Origin: JBHJHP01 sp042219825
Lineage (GTDB): Bacteria > Bacteroidota > Bacteroidia > Bacteroidales > UBA5342
Length of the DNA: 64,000 nt
Assembly: GCF_042219825.1 (NCBI RefSeq)
Contig: NZ_JBHJHQ010000005.1
Coordinates: forward strand, 124,001-188,000
Reading direction: 5' to 3'
Of this stretch, positions 33,674-42,180 are shown in pieces. A program made the translations under genes and the position numbers. Under the pieces are notes generated by a model that worked only from the letters and a program-made list of their open reading frames with translations, was not told the DNA's origin and did no database searches. Each line of letters begins with the position of its first letter. Position 1 is the stretch's first letter.

Positions 33674-34456
33674 TTATTTACCTATCACCTCAAACATGTC
33701 CTTTGTAGCTCCACAATTGGGACATATCCAGTCATCCGGAATATCTTCAAACGGTGTTCCGGGAGGAATACCACCATCAGGATCACCTTTTTCAGGATCA
33801 TAAATATAGCCGCAAACAAGACATTGTGCTCCGTTTTCTTCTTTTTCTTCAATCGTATTATTGTCACTTACGTCTTTTTTATCTTCCTGATTCTCACTCC
33901 GTCTTTGCTCCTCCTCTCGCTCATCCCTCTCCTTTTTAAGCTTTTTTCTGTCAATATAGGTTGGTGCGTTCGGTGGTGCAATTCCACGTTTTACTGTTCT
34001 GTAATAATCATAAGTCAATGGATCCAAATCCGGTTCAAGAAGTTCATTATTCATGACTTCTCCCACATATAAAATATGACTCCCTACATCGAACTGCATG
34101 GTAACTTTGCACTCAAACCAGGCTACACACTCGCTCAACATAATTGGCGCACCCGTGTCACCATATCTAAAATCAAGGCCTGCAGTAAACTTATCCGTCT
34201 TTGAACTTGTTTCGTAACCAAATTGCTGAATGATTGATTTATCGGCCTCCTGTTTTAGAATCGATACCGAAAATACTCTGGTATCATTTATCACTTTGTT
34301 CGTATGGTTATTTTTATGACAACTTATTGTCAACTGAGGAGGTTCTGATGTTACTTGAAATGCAGTGTTCGCGATATAACCGCTTTTTTGGTTTTTATCC
34401 CCGGAACAGATAACAAACAAACCGTAACTTATTTTATAAAATGCTTCGTAATTCAT
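33674..34456 (-). CDS. flavin reductase-rubredoxin fusion (high-molecular-weight rubredoxin type)
   Basis: A 260-residue protein with an N-terminal flavin reductase-like FMN-binding domain (about residues 1-160, GLFVICSGDKN... and NTAFQVTSEPPQLTISC). A highly charged linker rich in Glu and Lys (about 170-205) leads to a C-terminal rubredoxin domain with CLVCGYIYDPEKGDPDGG and CPNCGATKDMF iron sites. In related anaerobes such proteins take electrons from NAD(P)H and pass them to di-iron or flavodiiron oxygen-detoxifying proteins. It directly precedes rubrerythrin on the same strand with a 47-base gap. Confidence 0.9.
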   Translation of the reverse strand: MNYEAFYKISYGLFVICSGDKNQKSGYIANTAFQVTSEPPQLTISCHKNNHTNKVINDTRVFSVSILKQEADKSIIQQFGYETSSKTDKFTAGLDFRYGDTGAPIMLSECVAWFECKVTMQFDVGSHILYVGEVMNNELLEPDLDPLTYDYYRTVKRGIAPPNAPTYIDRKKLKKERDEREEEQRRSENQEDKKDVSDNNTIEEKEENGAQCLVCGYIYDPEKGDPDGGIPPGTPFEDIPDDWICPNCGATKDMFEVIGK

Positions 34457-34696
34457 GATTTCTAAAGATAAGTGGTATGCGTAAAGATAAGGAATCTGAA
34501 GCGTTGATAATAATGTTCCTGAAATTTTTTAACAGCTAGTTTTATTACATACAGAAAAGCGAAAATGATTTTTGTTAAAAAAACAGATTTTTTGTAAATT
34601 TTTTTAACTGTAGCATGAACTTTTCGCTCACTTAATTGTACTTATAAACGATCAATCCTATTTATTTGGTCTGATTAAAATTTTGGGGAAAATTTT
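34457..34696. other. intergenic region, divergent promoters expected
   Basis: This 240-base AT-rich region separates the flavin reductase-rubredoxin gene from the oxidase operon. I see no gene and no convincing TAnnTTTG element for the minus-strand gene. Confidence 0.4.
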
Positions 34697-34737
34697 TGGT
34701 TAATTTTAACCAGTTTAAATAATAATTAGTACTTTTA
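34697..34737 (+). promoter_or_regulatory. perfect palindrome and -7-like element before the oxidase operon
   Basis: TGGTTAATTTTAACCA at 34697-34712 is a perfect 16-base inverted repeat (7-base arms, TT centre). It ends 17 bases before TACTTTTA (34730-34737), a one-mismatch -7 element. The position suggests an operator or activator site replacing a -33 box. Confidence 0.45.
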
Positions 34738-34788
34738 TAAAACGATGTCATAAACATCTCTGACTATCAACCACTAACAAAATTGACT

Positions 34789-35127
34789 ATGCGAAACATT
34801 TTTACAGTTCTCTCCCTTGTGCTTATCTTATTAGTTACTTCTTGTAACAGCAAAAAAAGCACCACAACCAACTCTGAAGCTACCGATGCAAAAATTGAAT
34901 TACAAACCTACAATTTCGATGTTGAAGGTATGACATGTACAGGTTGCGAACAGACCATCCAGGCAAATGTACGAAAGCTTGAAGGCATTCAACTTGTATC
35001 AGCCTCACATACAGAAAAGAAGGCGACAGTTAGTTTTGATCCGGATAAAACAGACACCATTGCCATTAAACAAGCCATAGTTGGTTCGGGTTATACTGTT
35101 ACAGGAATCACACAATCTTTAGAATAA
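34789..35127 (+). CDS. heavy-metal-associated (HMA) domain lipoprotein
   Basis: A 112-residue lipoprotein from the ATG at 34789; an upstream TTG would only lengthen the n-region. The lipobox is LLVTSC. The mature part is a linker followed by a single HMA domain with the metal-binding motif GMTCTGC. HMA domains carry copper(I) or other soft metals. Being anchored in the envelope and heading the operon with Sco and the CuA subunit, it probably delivers or buffers copper for the oxidase (inference). Mercury or another metal is possible. Confidence 0.85.
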   Translation: MRNIFTVLSLVLILLVTSCNSKKSTTTNSEATDAKIELQTYNFDVEGMTCTGCEQTIQANVRKLEGIQLVSASHTEKKATVSFDPDKTDTIAIKQAIVGSGYTVTGITQSLE

Positions 35128-35148
35128 CGAATTTGTAAAAACCCCGAT

Positions 35149-36120
35149 ATGAGTGACAAACCGAATAACAATCCAACAGGTCCTTTAAAGGACAGCAGAG
35201 CATCCAGAAGGGAATTTGTTAAGAAATTCGGTATTGCAGGCGCCGCTTTTGCCGCAGGTGCTGCTGCTATATATACCGGCCATAAATTTGAGCAGGAAAA
35301 AGGAAAGGACGAGTACGTAACTGTATTAACAGACGACAATAAACTGGTTCAAATACCAAAAGATCAGATTAAAAAAGTTAAGCTTGATCTTGATGAGCTT
35401 CAGACCCGTGGTCGTGAAGGGCTTGAAGGGAAAAGTTGGGTAATGGTAATCGACCTTTCAAAATGTCGCAATGCCAGAAAATGCGTGAATGCATGTCAGA
35501 CAGCTCACCAGTTACAACCTTATCAGTATCACATTAACACTTTGGTAATGCAGGAGGATGAGTCGACAGAACCTTACTTTATGCCAAAGCCGTGTCAGCA
35601 TTGTGATAATCCACCCTGTACTGCTGTTTGTCCTGTTAATGCAACTTTCAAACGTCAGGATGGGATAGTTTTGATCGACAACGAGCGGTGTATTGGTTGC
35701 CGGTTTTGTATGGCAGCATGTCCTTATTCAGCCAGGATTTTCAACTGGAGCCAACCACGTGATCATGAAAAATACGAAGGTCAGGTATACAATATTGAAT
35801 TGAACGTACCCCAGAAAAAAGGAACAATTTCAAAATGTTTATTCAGTGCCGACAGATTGAGGGAAGGTAAAATGCCATATTGTGTTTCTGCCTGTCCTAA
35901 CGGTGTATTCTGGTACGGTGATAAAAACGAAGATGCTGTCACCAACGGAACTACTAAGGAGACAACACGTTTCAGTGAATTGATAGAAGAAAAAGGTGGT
36001 TACCGCTTGATGCCGGAACTGGGAACTGAACCAAGAGTTTATTACCTGCCTCCTAAAGACAGGACGTTCAAATTCCCGGACGAAAAACCACCGAAGGATA
36101 GTTACATCAACGAAGCTTAA
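35149..36120 (+). CDS. Tat-exported 4Fe-4S dicluster-type ferredoxin subunit (DmsB/NrfC/HybA-like)
   Basis: A 323-residue iron-sulfur protein. The twin-arginine signal is SRREFVKKFGIAGAAFA at about residues 22-38, so it is exported folded. Motif II is C149/C152/C157/C161 and motif III C181/C184/C187/C191, both complete. Motif I reads C106, Ala109, C112, C116 and motif IV C230, Ser233, C245, C249, so the second cysteine is missing in both. Two clusters should be normal [4Fe-4S], while the two outer ones may be [3Fe-4S] or altered. It directly precedes the NrfD-type membrane subunit and should pass electrons between quinol and the cytochrome c. Confidence 0.88.
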   Translation: MSDKPNNNPTGPLKDSRASRREFVKKFGIAGAAFAAGAAAIYTGHKFEQEKGKDEYVTVLTDDNKLVQIPKDQIKKVKLDLDELQTRGREGLEGKSWVMVIDLSKCRNARKCVNACQTAHQLQPYQYHINTLVMQEDESTEPYFMPKPCQHCDNPPCTAVCPVNATFKRQDGIVLIDNERCIGCRFCMAACPYSARIFNWSQPRDHEKYEGQVYNIELNVPQKKGTISKCLFSADRLREGKMPYCVSACPNGVFWYGDKNEDAVTNGTTKETTRFSELIEEKGGYRLMPELGTEPRVYYLPPKDRTFKFPDEKPPKDSYINEA

Positions 36121-36131
36121 TCATATTAACT

Positions 36132-37481
36132 ATGTCTGATCACAAAAAAATATTCACTGACGACAATCAAAAATTGAATAAGATCTCATCCGATCTGTTG
36201 GGTCATGTGAGAATTAACGGAAGTTTTTTGGCATGGATAGCATTCCTGCATATACTGTTACTGGTTTGTGTAGGATACTATATTTATCAGTTAAAAAACG
36301 GGCTCGGAGTTACCGGATTAAGGGATTATGTAAGCTGGGGGCTTTACATTGCACACTTTGTGTTTTTTGTTGCTGCCAGTCTGATCGGGATGCTGATAAG
36401 TTCTGTTTTAGGACTTATCGGTTATCAATGGATCAAACCGATAGGAAGAATAGCAGAAATTATTGCGGTAGCTTTTTCTGCAGTAGCAGGTTTGGTAATA
36501 GTTTCCGACATGGGACGTCCCGACAGGCTTCCTTATGTATTTATGTATGGAAGGGTTCAATCCCCTATTCTGTGGGATGTTACAGTTGTAACGACCTATA
36601 TGGTTATCAGTCTGCTACTCTACTTTTTACCTTTAATACCTGATTTGGCAATAGCTAAAACGCGATTACAGCATGCGCCCAAATGGCTGGCAAAAGTGTA
36701 TGGGTTTTTATCGCTCAACTGGAACCACAGCAGCAAACAATACGATATTCTTTTTAAATCCATGCGAATTCTGCTGATTCTGATTATTCCAACTGCATTT
36801 GCTATTCATACGGTTACATCCTGGCTATTCGCAGTAACTCCCAGAGCAGGCTGGAACAGTACAATTTTTGGCCCCTACTTTATCACGGGTGCATTTGTGA
36901 CCGGAGTAGCAGGAGTTATAATTATGATGTACTTTTTTAGAAAAAATTACAAGCTGGGGAATTATCTCACCGACATGCATTTTGATAAAATGGGTAAACT
37001 GTTGGTTTTGGTTTCGCTGGTTTATCTTTATTTCAATATCAATGAATTTCTGGTTCCTGCATACAAGATGGAAAAAGCAGAAGCCGTTCATATACAGGAA
37101 TTATTTGTAGGTGAACATGCTTTATTATTCTGGGGAACCCAGCTATCAGGACTGATACTGCCCATTATATTGTTGCTCTTCAGGAAAATGCGTAAGCCAC
37201 TGCCAATGCTGATAATATCAATCTTTGTTTTTATGGCATCATGGACCAAACGGTATATCATTGTTGTTCCTGCCCAGGAACATCCGTTTTTACCAAAGAT
37301 GTATGTGCCTGAAAAATGGATGCATTACGTACCAACAGCTCCCGAAGTTTTTATTACACTCGGCACCTTTGTACTTGCTGTATTAATTATAACAGGACTG
37401 TCAAAATTCTTTCCGGTCATACCAATATGGGAAATGGCAGAGGAAGCAGAGAAAAAAGAAACCAAAGAAATTAATGAATAA
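36132..37481 (+). CDS. NrfD-type quinol-interacting integral membrane protein
   Basis: A 449-residue polytopic protein of the NrfD/PsrC family, with about ten membrane segments starting at residues 34-56. Marks include SWGLYIAHFVFFVAAS, SDMGRPDRLPYVFMYGR and the central HTVTSWLFAVTPRAGWNSTIFGPYFITGA. These resemble ActC/ActF and HmcC-type quinol modules. It lies 11 bases after the Fe-S protein gene and should oxidise quinol and donate to it. No molybdopterin or multiheme subunit accompanies it. Confidence 0.88.
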   Translation: MSDHKKIFTDDNQKLNKISSDLLGHVRINGSFLAWIAFLHILLLVCVGYYIYQLKNGLGVTGLRDYVSWGLYIAHFVFFVAASLIGMLISSVLGLIGYQWIKPIGRIAEIIAVAFSAVAGLVIVSDMGRPDRLPYVFMYGRVQSPILWDVTVVTTYMVISLLLYFLPLIPDLAIAKTRLQHAPKWLAKVYGFLSLNWNHSSKQYDILFKSMRILLILIIPTAFAIHTVTSWLFAVTPRAGWNSTIFGPYFITGAFVTGVAGVIIMMYFFRKNYKLGNYLTDMHFDKMGKLLVLVSLVYLYFNINEFLVPAYKMEKAEAVHIQELFVGEHALLFWGTQLSGLILPIILLLFRKMRKPLPMLIISIFVFMASWTKRYIIVVPAQEHPFLPKMYVPEKWMHYVPTAPEVFITLGTFVLAVLIITGLSKFFPVIPIWEMAEEAEKKETKEINE

Positions 37482-37491
37482 AGGAAGGATC

Positions 37492-38397
37492 ATGAAATTA
37501 TTTGCACTTTTAGCACTGCTCTTATTAACCGGGCTTACTTCTTTTAGTCAGGATCCGGACTGGGTTGTCCCCGAAGACAAAACAAAACAGTTAAGTCCGT
37601 TTAAATTCACTGACGAAAATGTTGAGGCTGGCAAAAAAATATTTGAAGCAAACTGTACATCCTGCCATGGTCATCCGGGTCAGGGAGATTACAACCACGC
37701 CTTAAATCCGGTTCCCGGTGATCCTGCTACCGGTAAAATTCAGAATAACACTGACGGAACACTTCATTATAAAATTACAAACGGCCGGTTATTAATGCCT
37801 TCTTTTAAAAATATACTATCATCTACTGACATTTGGAACGTAATTGCGTATATCAGAAGTTTTAATCCTGATTATGCACAGGAAGTTGCAAAAAAAATTG
37901 TGGAAGGTTCGTTTGGCGGAAAAGATTTAAAGATACTATTACAATATATGCAGGACAAACAGCAAATACAGGCCTCTGTTACCGGAACAAAAGACGGTGA
38001 AAAGATTCCGGTTCAGAATGCAGAAGTCAATTTATTTGCTAAGCGTCAATTTGGGAATTTACCTATTGACGAAGTGAAACGAACGGATGAAGAAGGAACT
38101 GTGTACTTTGCAGCACCTAAAGATCTACCTGGAGATACGGCAGGCTATATTAATTTTATAGCAAACCTTCCAAATGAAGATCTTTATGGTACCGTTGAAA
38201 CAGATACCATACTTCAGGCCGGCGTACCTACTCATCCTGTTAGTTTGAGGGCGCACAGAGGTATGTGGAATACCATATGGATGGCTCCCGTTTGGTTATT
38301 GATAACATATTTTACTGTTGTTGCAGGCGTATGGGGATTTATCTTCTATATCCTGTTCCAGATCAGGAATATATTTCTTATAGGTAAAAATAATTAA
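37492..38397 (+). CDS. membrane-anchored monoheme cytochrome c
   Basis: A 301-residue protein. I choose the ATG at 37492 because a strong AAGGAAGGA ribosome site lies 4-11 bases before it; an earlier ATG at 37474 overlaps the NrfD gene. A signal peptide (to about GLTSFS) is followed by a cytochrome c domain with a single CTSCH heme motif and a likely Met ligand in RLLMPSF. A domain of about 120 residues then contains a carboxypeptidase-like beta fold (IPVQNAEVNLFAKRQ...). A C-terminal membrane segment (WMAPVWLLITYFTVVAGVW) anchors it. It is the probable electron carrier from the NrfD/Fe-S module to the CuA subunit. Confidence 0.86.
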   Translation: MKLFALLALLLLTGLTSFSQDPDWVVPEDKTKQLSPFKFTDENVEAGKKIFEANCTSCHGHPGQGDYNHALNPVPGDPATGKIQNNTDGTLHYKITNGRLLMPSFKNILSSTDIWNVIAYIRSFNPDYAQEVAKKIVEGSFGGKDLKILLQYMQDKQQIQASVTGTKDGEKIPVQNAEVNLFAKRQFGNLPIDEVKRTDEEGTVYFAAPKDLPGDTAGYINFIANLPNEDLYGTVETDTILQAGVPTHPVSLRAHRGMWNTIWMAPVWLLITYFTVVAGVWGFIFYILFQIRNIFLIGKNN

Positions 38398-38416
38398 TCA
38401 TTTAAATCGTCACGCT

Positions 38417-38809
38417 ATGAAAAACCTCACTTTTATTGGACGGCTGTTATTTGGAATTCCGTTTATTTTTCTGGGTTTGGGTCATTTTATTGAACTGGAC
38501 TTTTTTACAGCCGAGTTTACGTCATTTATAGCTATTGGTCCGTATACCATTATGCTAACAGGTCTACTACTCATAGCTGCCGGTATTAGTATTGTAACGA
38601 ATAAGTTGATTCAGGTATCAACCTTATTACTGGCTGCTCTGATATTTGTATTTATTCTGACAATCCATATCCCGAATTATTTAAACGGGAATGAAACAGA
38701 AAAAGCGTTTGCCATGATGTCCATGCTGAAAGACCTTTCCCTGATGGGGGGTTCATTAATTGTGGCAGGCATTTGTAAAGAAAGAAATAAAGTAAAACAA
38801 GAAGCTTAA
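38417..38809 (+). CDS. DoxX-like membrane protein
   Basis: A 130-residue protein with four membrane segments, starting MKNLTFIGRLLFGIPFIFLG, which fits the DoxX/DoxD-like family. Family members are small membrane proteins linked to quinone- or sulfur-related respiration in some organisms, with no agreed function. It is embedded in the oxidase operon between the cytochrome c and Sco genes. Confidence 0.75.
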   Translation: MKNLTFIGRLLFGIPFIFLGLGHFIELDFFTAEFTSFIAIGPYTIMLTGLLLIAAGISIVTNKLIQVSTLLLAALIFVFILTIHIPNYLNGNETEKAFAMMSMLKDLSLMGGSLIVAGICKERNKVKQEA

Positions 38810-38810
38810 C

Positions 38811-39581
38811 ATGTTAAAAAGAGGACTCATACTTTTTCTCGCTGCCGTTTCGTTTTCTCTCTCGTTTGCACAGAGTAATGAAAAAGAAGTTGAAATTGGA
38901 GTGGTTGAACATCTGAACGATACCATTCCTCTGGATCTTACGTTTCTTAATGAGAATAACGATACCGTTTCTTTGGCAGAACTGGTAACAAAACCAACCA
39001 TCTTCAATTTTGTGTATTTTGATTGTCCGGGACTTTGTAGCCCCCTATTAAGTGGTGTTTCAGATGCAGTAAGCAAACTCGACATGAAACTAGGTGATGA
39101 TTATCAGGTTATAACCATCAGTTTTAATACCAAAGACACACCAGAAAAAGCGCGTGAGAAAAAAGAAAATTTCATTCAAAAAATCAGTAAGGAAAATCGG
39201 GATGCATGGATTTATCTGACAGGATCTCAGGAAAATATCACTAAAGCAACCCAGTCGTTTGGGTTTAAATACAAACCTACAGGAGTAGATTTTGCTCATC
39301 CCTCAGTTATTATTATCGTAAGTCCTGATGGTAAAATCACCAGGTATCTTTACGGCTTATCATTCCTTCCGTTTGATGTTAAAATGGCTCTGATTGAAGC
39401 GCAAAAAGGAATATCAAGACCGAGCATCAGTAAAATACTCCAGGTATGTTTTGCATATGACCCCAAGAGCAGGGGCTATACGCTTAATGTTACAACAGTA
39501 GCTGGTGCATTTATACTTGGGATTGCCGCAATTACATTTATAATCCTGCTGATTAAAGGAAGAAAAAAAGTAGTTAAATAA
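38811..39581 (+). CDS. Sco1/SenC-family copper chaperone
   Basis: A 256-residue thioredoxin-fold protein for assembling the CuA site of cytochrome oxidase. A signal peptide is followed by the copper motif CPGLC (CxxxC) in FNFVYFDCPGLCSPLL and the distal His ligand in DFAHPSVIIIV. A C-terminal membrane segment (AGAFILGIAAITFIILLI) anchors it in the inner membrane. The gene starts one base after the DoxX gene stop and is followed 11 bases later by subunit I. Confidence 0.94.
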   Translation: MLKRGLILFLAAVSFSLSFAQSNEKEVEIGVVEHLNDTIPLDLTFLNENNDTVSLAELVTKPTIFNFVYFDCPGLCSPLLSGVSDAVSKLDMKLGDDYQVITISFNTKDTPEKAREKKENFIQKISKENRDAWIYLTGSQENITKATQSFGFKYKPTGVDFAHPSVIIIVSPDGKITRYLYGLSFLPFDVKMALIEAQKGISRPSISKILQVCFAYDPKSRGYTLNVTTVAGAFILGIAAITFIILLIKGRKKVVK

Positions 39582-39592
39582 CAATTATTCAT

Positions 39593-41218
39593 ATGTCTGT
39601 AACTGAAAATCAGAATTACGAAAGTTATCTGGAACATCAGGGGAAGTATAAGGGTCTCCTGGGATGGCTTACATCAACAGACCATAAACGTATTGGTTTG
39701 TTATACCTGTATTCCATTATGACTTTTTTCTTGATCGCAGCTGTTTTGGGACTGCTTATGCGAATTGAGAAAATTGCGCCTGGAGAAACAATTATGGGTG
39801 CTCAGACCTATAACGGATTATTTACCATCCACGGTATTATTATGATCTTTATAGTAGTGATACCCGGGCTTGCAGCCGTATTCGGGAACTTTTTCCTCCC
39901 GATTATGATTGGGGCTAAAGATGTGATGTTCCCGAAATTAAATCTCTTTTCATGGTATCTGTATATTTTAGGTGCCATTTTGGGTGTGTTATCACAGTTT
40001 GTAGGTAACGGACCGCCGGATACCGGATGGACCTTTTATGTTCCGTATAGTGCCGAAGCCAATTCCAATGTAATCTATGCCCTTACGGCAGCATTTATTC
40101 TGGGCTTCTCTTCCATTCTTACGGGTATTAACTTTATCGTTACCATTCACCGTATGCGGGCTCCCGGCATGGGCTGGTTCAAAATGCCACTTTTCCCATG
40201 GGCACTGTATGCCACAGCGTGGACTCAGGTACTCGCTACACCTATTGTAGGAATAACACTTTTAATGGTAATTGCAGAAAGAGTACTTCAGATTGGATTT
40301 TTTGATCCTGCTTTGGGTGGGGATCCGTTGCTCTATCAGCACCTGTTCTGGATTTATTCACATCCGGCAGTATACATTATGATCCTTCCTGCAATGGGTG
40401 CCGTAACGGAGATTTTCCCGACTTTCAGTCAAAAACCTGTATTCGGTTATGGCGCAATTGCTATATCCAGTATTGCCATTGCAGTGGTTGGTTATTTTGT
40501 TTGGGGTCACCATATGTTTACAACCGGTATCAGTTACTGGTCAAGATGGTTTTTCTCCTTCCTTACCTTTATTGTTGCTATACCAAGTGCGATCAAGGTA
40601 TTCAACTGGATATCCACCATGTATGGGGGCTCCATTGACATGAAACCCCCGCTACTGTATGCTATTTCGTTCATTTTTCTTTTTATGATCGGAGGATTTA
40701 CAGGTTTAACTTTAGGTGCACTGGCAACCAACGTACAGACACATGATACAACCTTTGTTGTTGCACACTTCCATTACATTATTTTCGGAGGTATGGGATT
40801 TGCGTTCTTTGCGGCTATTCATTACTGGTATCCTAAAATTTACGGAACCATGTATAATATCCGCAGAGCCAACATAGCATGGGGCATTCTGTTCGCAGGA
40901 TTTAACATTCTTTATTTTCCGCTTTTCATTATTGGTTTACAGGGAATGCCAAGAAGATATTTCGATTACCTGCCACAATTCCAAACAGGCCATGTTATAT
41001 CAACTATAGGAGCTTTTATTCTGTTTACCGGTTTAATAATGATGATATGGAACCTTGTAAAAGGACGAAAAGGCCCGAAAGCCGGACCAAATCCATGGCA
41101 TGGAGTTACACTGGAATGGCAGATTCCTTCGCCACCTCCTGTTGAGAATTTTGATGAGATACCGGTTATTAAGCATCCTCCGTATCTCTTTAAAACAACA
41201 AAAGACGAAGAAGCATAA
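39593..41218 (+). CDS. ctaD: cytochrome c oxidase subunit I (caa3 type, A2 family)
   Basis: A 541-residue catalytic subunit with twelve or more membrane segments. It carries the heme a and heme a3-CuB site; the helix-VI motif IYSHPAVYIMILPAMG marks the YS (A2) branch of A-family oxidases, which lacks the usual helix-VI Glu. WGHHMFTTG holds two CuB His ligands and HFHYIIFGG holds heme His ligands. It reduces oxygen to water and pumps protons. It follows sco and precedes subunit III. Confidence 0.96.
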   Translation: MSVTENQNYESYLEHQGKYKGLLGWLTSTDHKRIGLLYLYSIMTFFLIAAVLGLLMRIEKIAPGETIMGAQTYNGLFTIHGIIMIFIVVIPGLAAVFGNFFLPIMIGAKDVMFPKLNLFSWYLYILGAILGVLSQFVGNGPPDTGWTFYVPYSAEANSNVIYALTAAFILGFSSILTGINFIVTIHRMRAPGMGWFKMPLFPWALYATAWTQVLATPIVGITLLMVIAERVLQIGFFDPALGGDPLLYQHLFWIYSHPAVYIMILPAMGAVTEIFPTFSQKPVFGYGAIAISSIAIAVVGYFVWGHHMFTTGISYWSRWFFSFLTFIVAIPSAIKVFNWISTMYGGSIDMKPPLLYAISFIFLFMIGGFTGLTLGALATNVQTHDTTFVVAHFHYIIFGGMGFAFFAAIHYWYPKIYGTMYNIRRANIAWGILFAGFNILYFPLFIIGLQGMPRRYFDYLPQFQTGHVISTIGAFILFTGLIMMIWNLVKGRKGPKAGPNPWHGVTLEWQIPSPPPVENFDEIPVIKHPPYLFKTTKDEEA

Positions 41219-41229
41219 AACTTATTATT

Positions 41230-41844
41230 ATGTCACAAACAGCGCACACAGAGCATGTAATTGATAGCGAATCCGGGAAAATGGGAATGTGGATATTCCT
41301 GTTCACAGAGCTGTTCCTGTTCGGTGGATTATTTCTGGTGTATGCAGTAATGAGGTTCAGGTATTCTGAAGATTTTCATGAAGCTGCACTGGAATTAAAT
41401 GCATTGATCGGAACCCTGAATACAGTTGTACTTCTTGTCAGCAGTATGACGGTAGCCATGTCAATTACGGCCGTTCAGAGGGGTAAAAACAAGCAGGCCG
41501 TTTGGTTCCTTTTAGCAACACTTATTCTGGCTCTAGTATTTATGATAAATAAGTATTTTGAGTGGAGTCATAAATTTCATCTGCATCTCTATCCAGGTTC
41601 ACCTGTAATGGAGAATCTGCCACACGGAGAGGCTCAGTTTTTTGGACTTTACTACATTATGACCGGGCTTCATGCAGTTCATGTTATAGTTGGGGCAGTG
41701 TTGCTGATCATATCCATGCGAAGGGTTATGTCAGGGAAAATCAATAAGGATAAATACCTGCTACTGGAGAACAGTGGACTTTACTGGCATCTGGTTGACC
41801 TAATATGGATATTCCTTTACCCACTACTTTATCTGGTAACTTAA
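41230..41844 (+). CDS. ctaE: cytochrome c oxidase subunit III
   Basis: A 204-residue polytopic protein with five predicted membrane segments, starting with GKMGMWIFLFTELFLFGGLF and containing FGLYYIMTGLHAVHVIVGA and LYWHLVDLIWIFLYPLLYL, the family core. Non-catalytic subunit supporting proton uptake and stability. Gap of 11 bases to subunit I. Confidence 0.95.
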   Translation: MSQTAHTEHVIDSESGKMGMWIFLFTELFLFGGLFLVYAVMRFRYSEDFHEAALELNALIGTLNTVVLLVSSMTVAMSITAVQRGKNKQAVWFLLATLILALVFMINKYFEWSHKFHLHLYPGSPVMENLPHGEAQFFGLYYIMTGLHAVHVIVGAVLLIISMRRVMSGKINKDKYLLLENSGLYWHLVDLIWIFLYPLLYLVT

Positions 41845-41857
41845 CTTTGATAATAAA

Positions 41858-42166
41858 ATGAAAAACGAAGAAACACTAGGAACAGAAAAAAAACAAGTTC
41901 ATATTTCCAGTTATTATCAATTGGGCATAATATTAGTTGTTTTGTTATTCCTTACTTTTCTGTCAGTATTTGTGGCTGCAATACATTTCGGAGCCCTTTC
42001 AATAGTGGTGGCATTGCTTGTTGCATCAATTAAAGGAACAACAGTTGCAACATACTTTATGCACCTGAAGTATGAAAAACCATTTATGAGAATTATGGTT
42101 GGAGGGGTGTTTTTCCTTTTTGCGCTTGTAATATTAATTACATTTATTGACTACTTTTTAAGATAG
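41858..42166 (+). CDS. cytochrome c oxidase subunit IV-like protein
   Basis: A 102-residue protein with three membrane segments and the motif VATYFMHLKYEKPFMRI, typical of the small prokaryotic subunit IV (CtaF/CyoD-like). It is found in caa3 operons after subunit III, as here. Confidence 0.87.
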   Translation: MKNEETLGTEKKQVHISSYYQLGIILVVLLFLTFLSVFVAAIHFGALSIVVALLVASIKGTTVATYFMHLKYEKPFMRIMVGGVFFLFALVILITFIDYFLR

Positions 42167-42180
42167 TAAAATATTAGACT

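Noticed and set aside
27531..34456. [FeFe]-hydrogenase structural gene near the maturases
   Set aside because: None of the frames shows the H-cluster motifs. The neighbouring genes are rubrerythrin and a flavin reductase-rubredoxin fusion.
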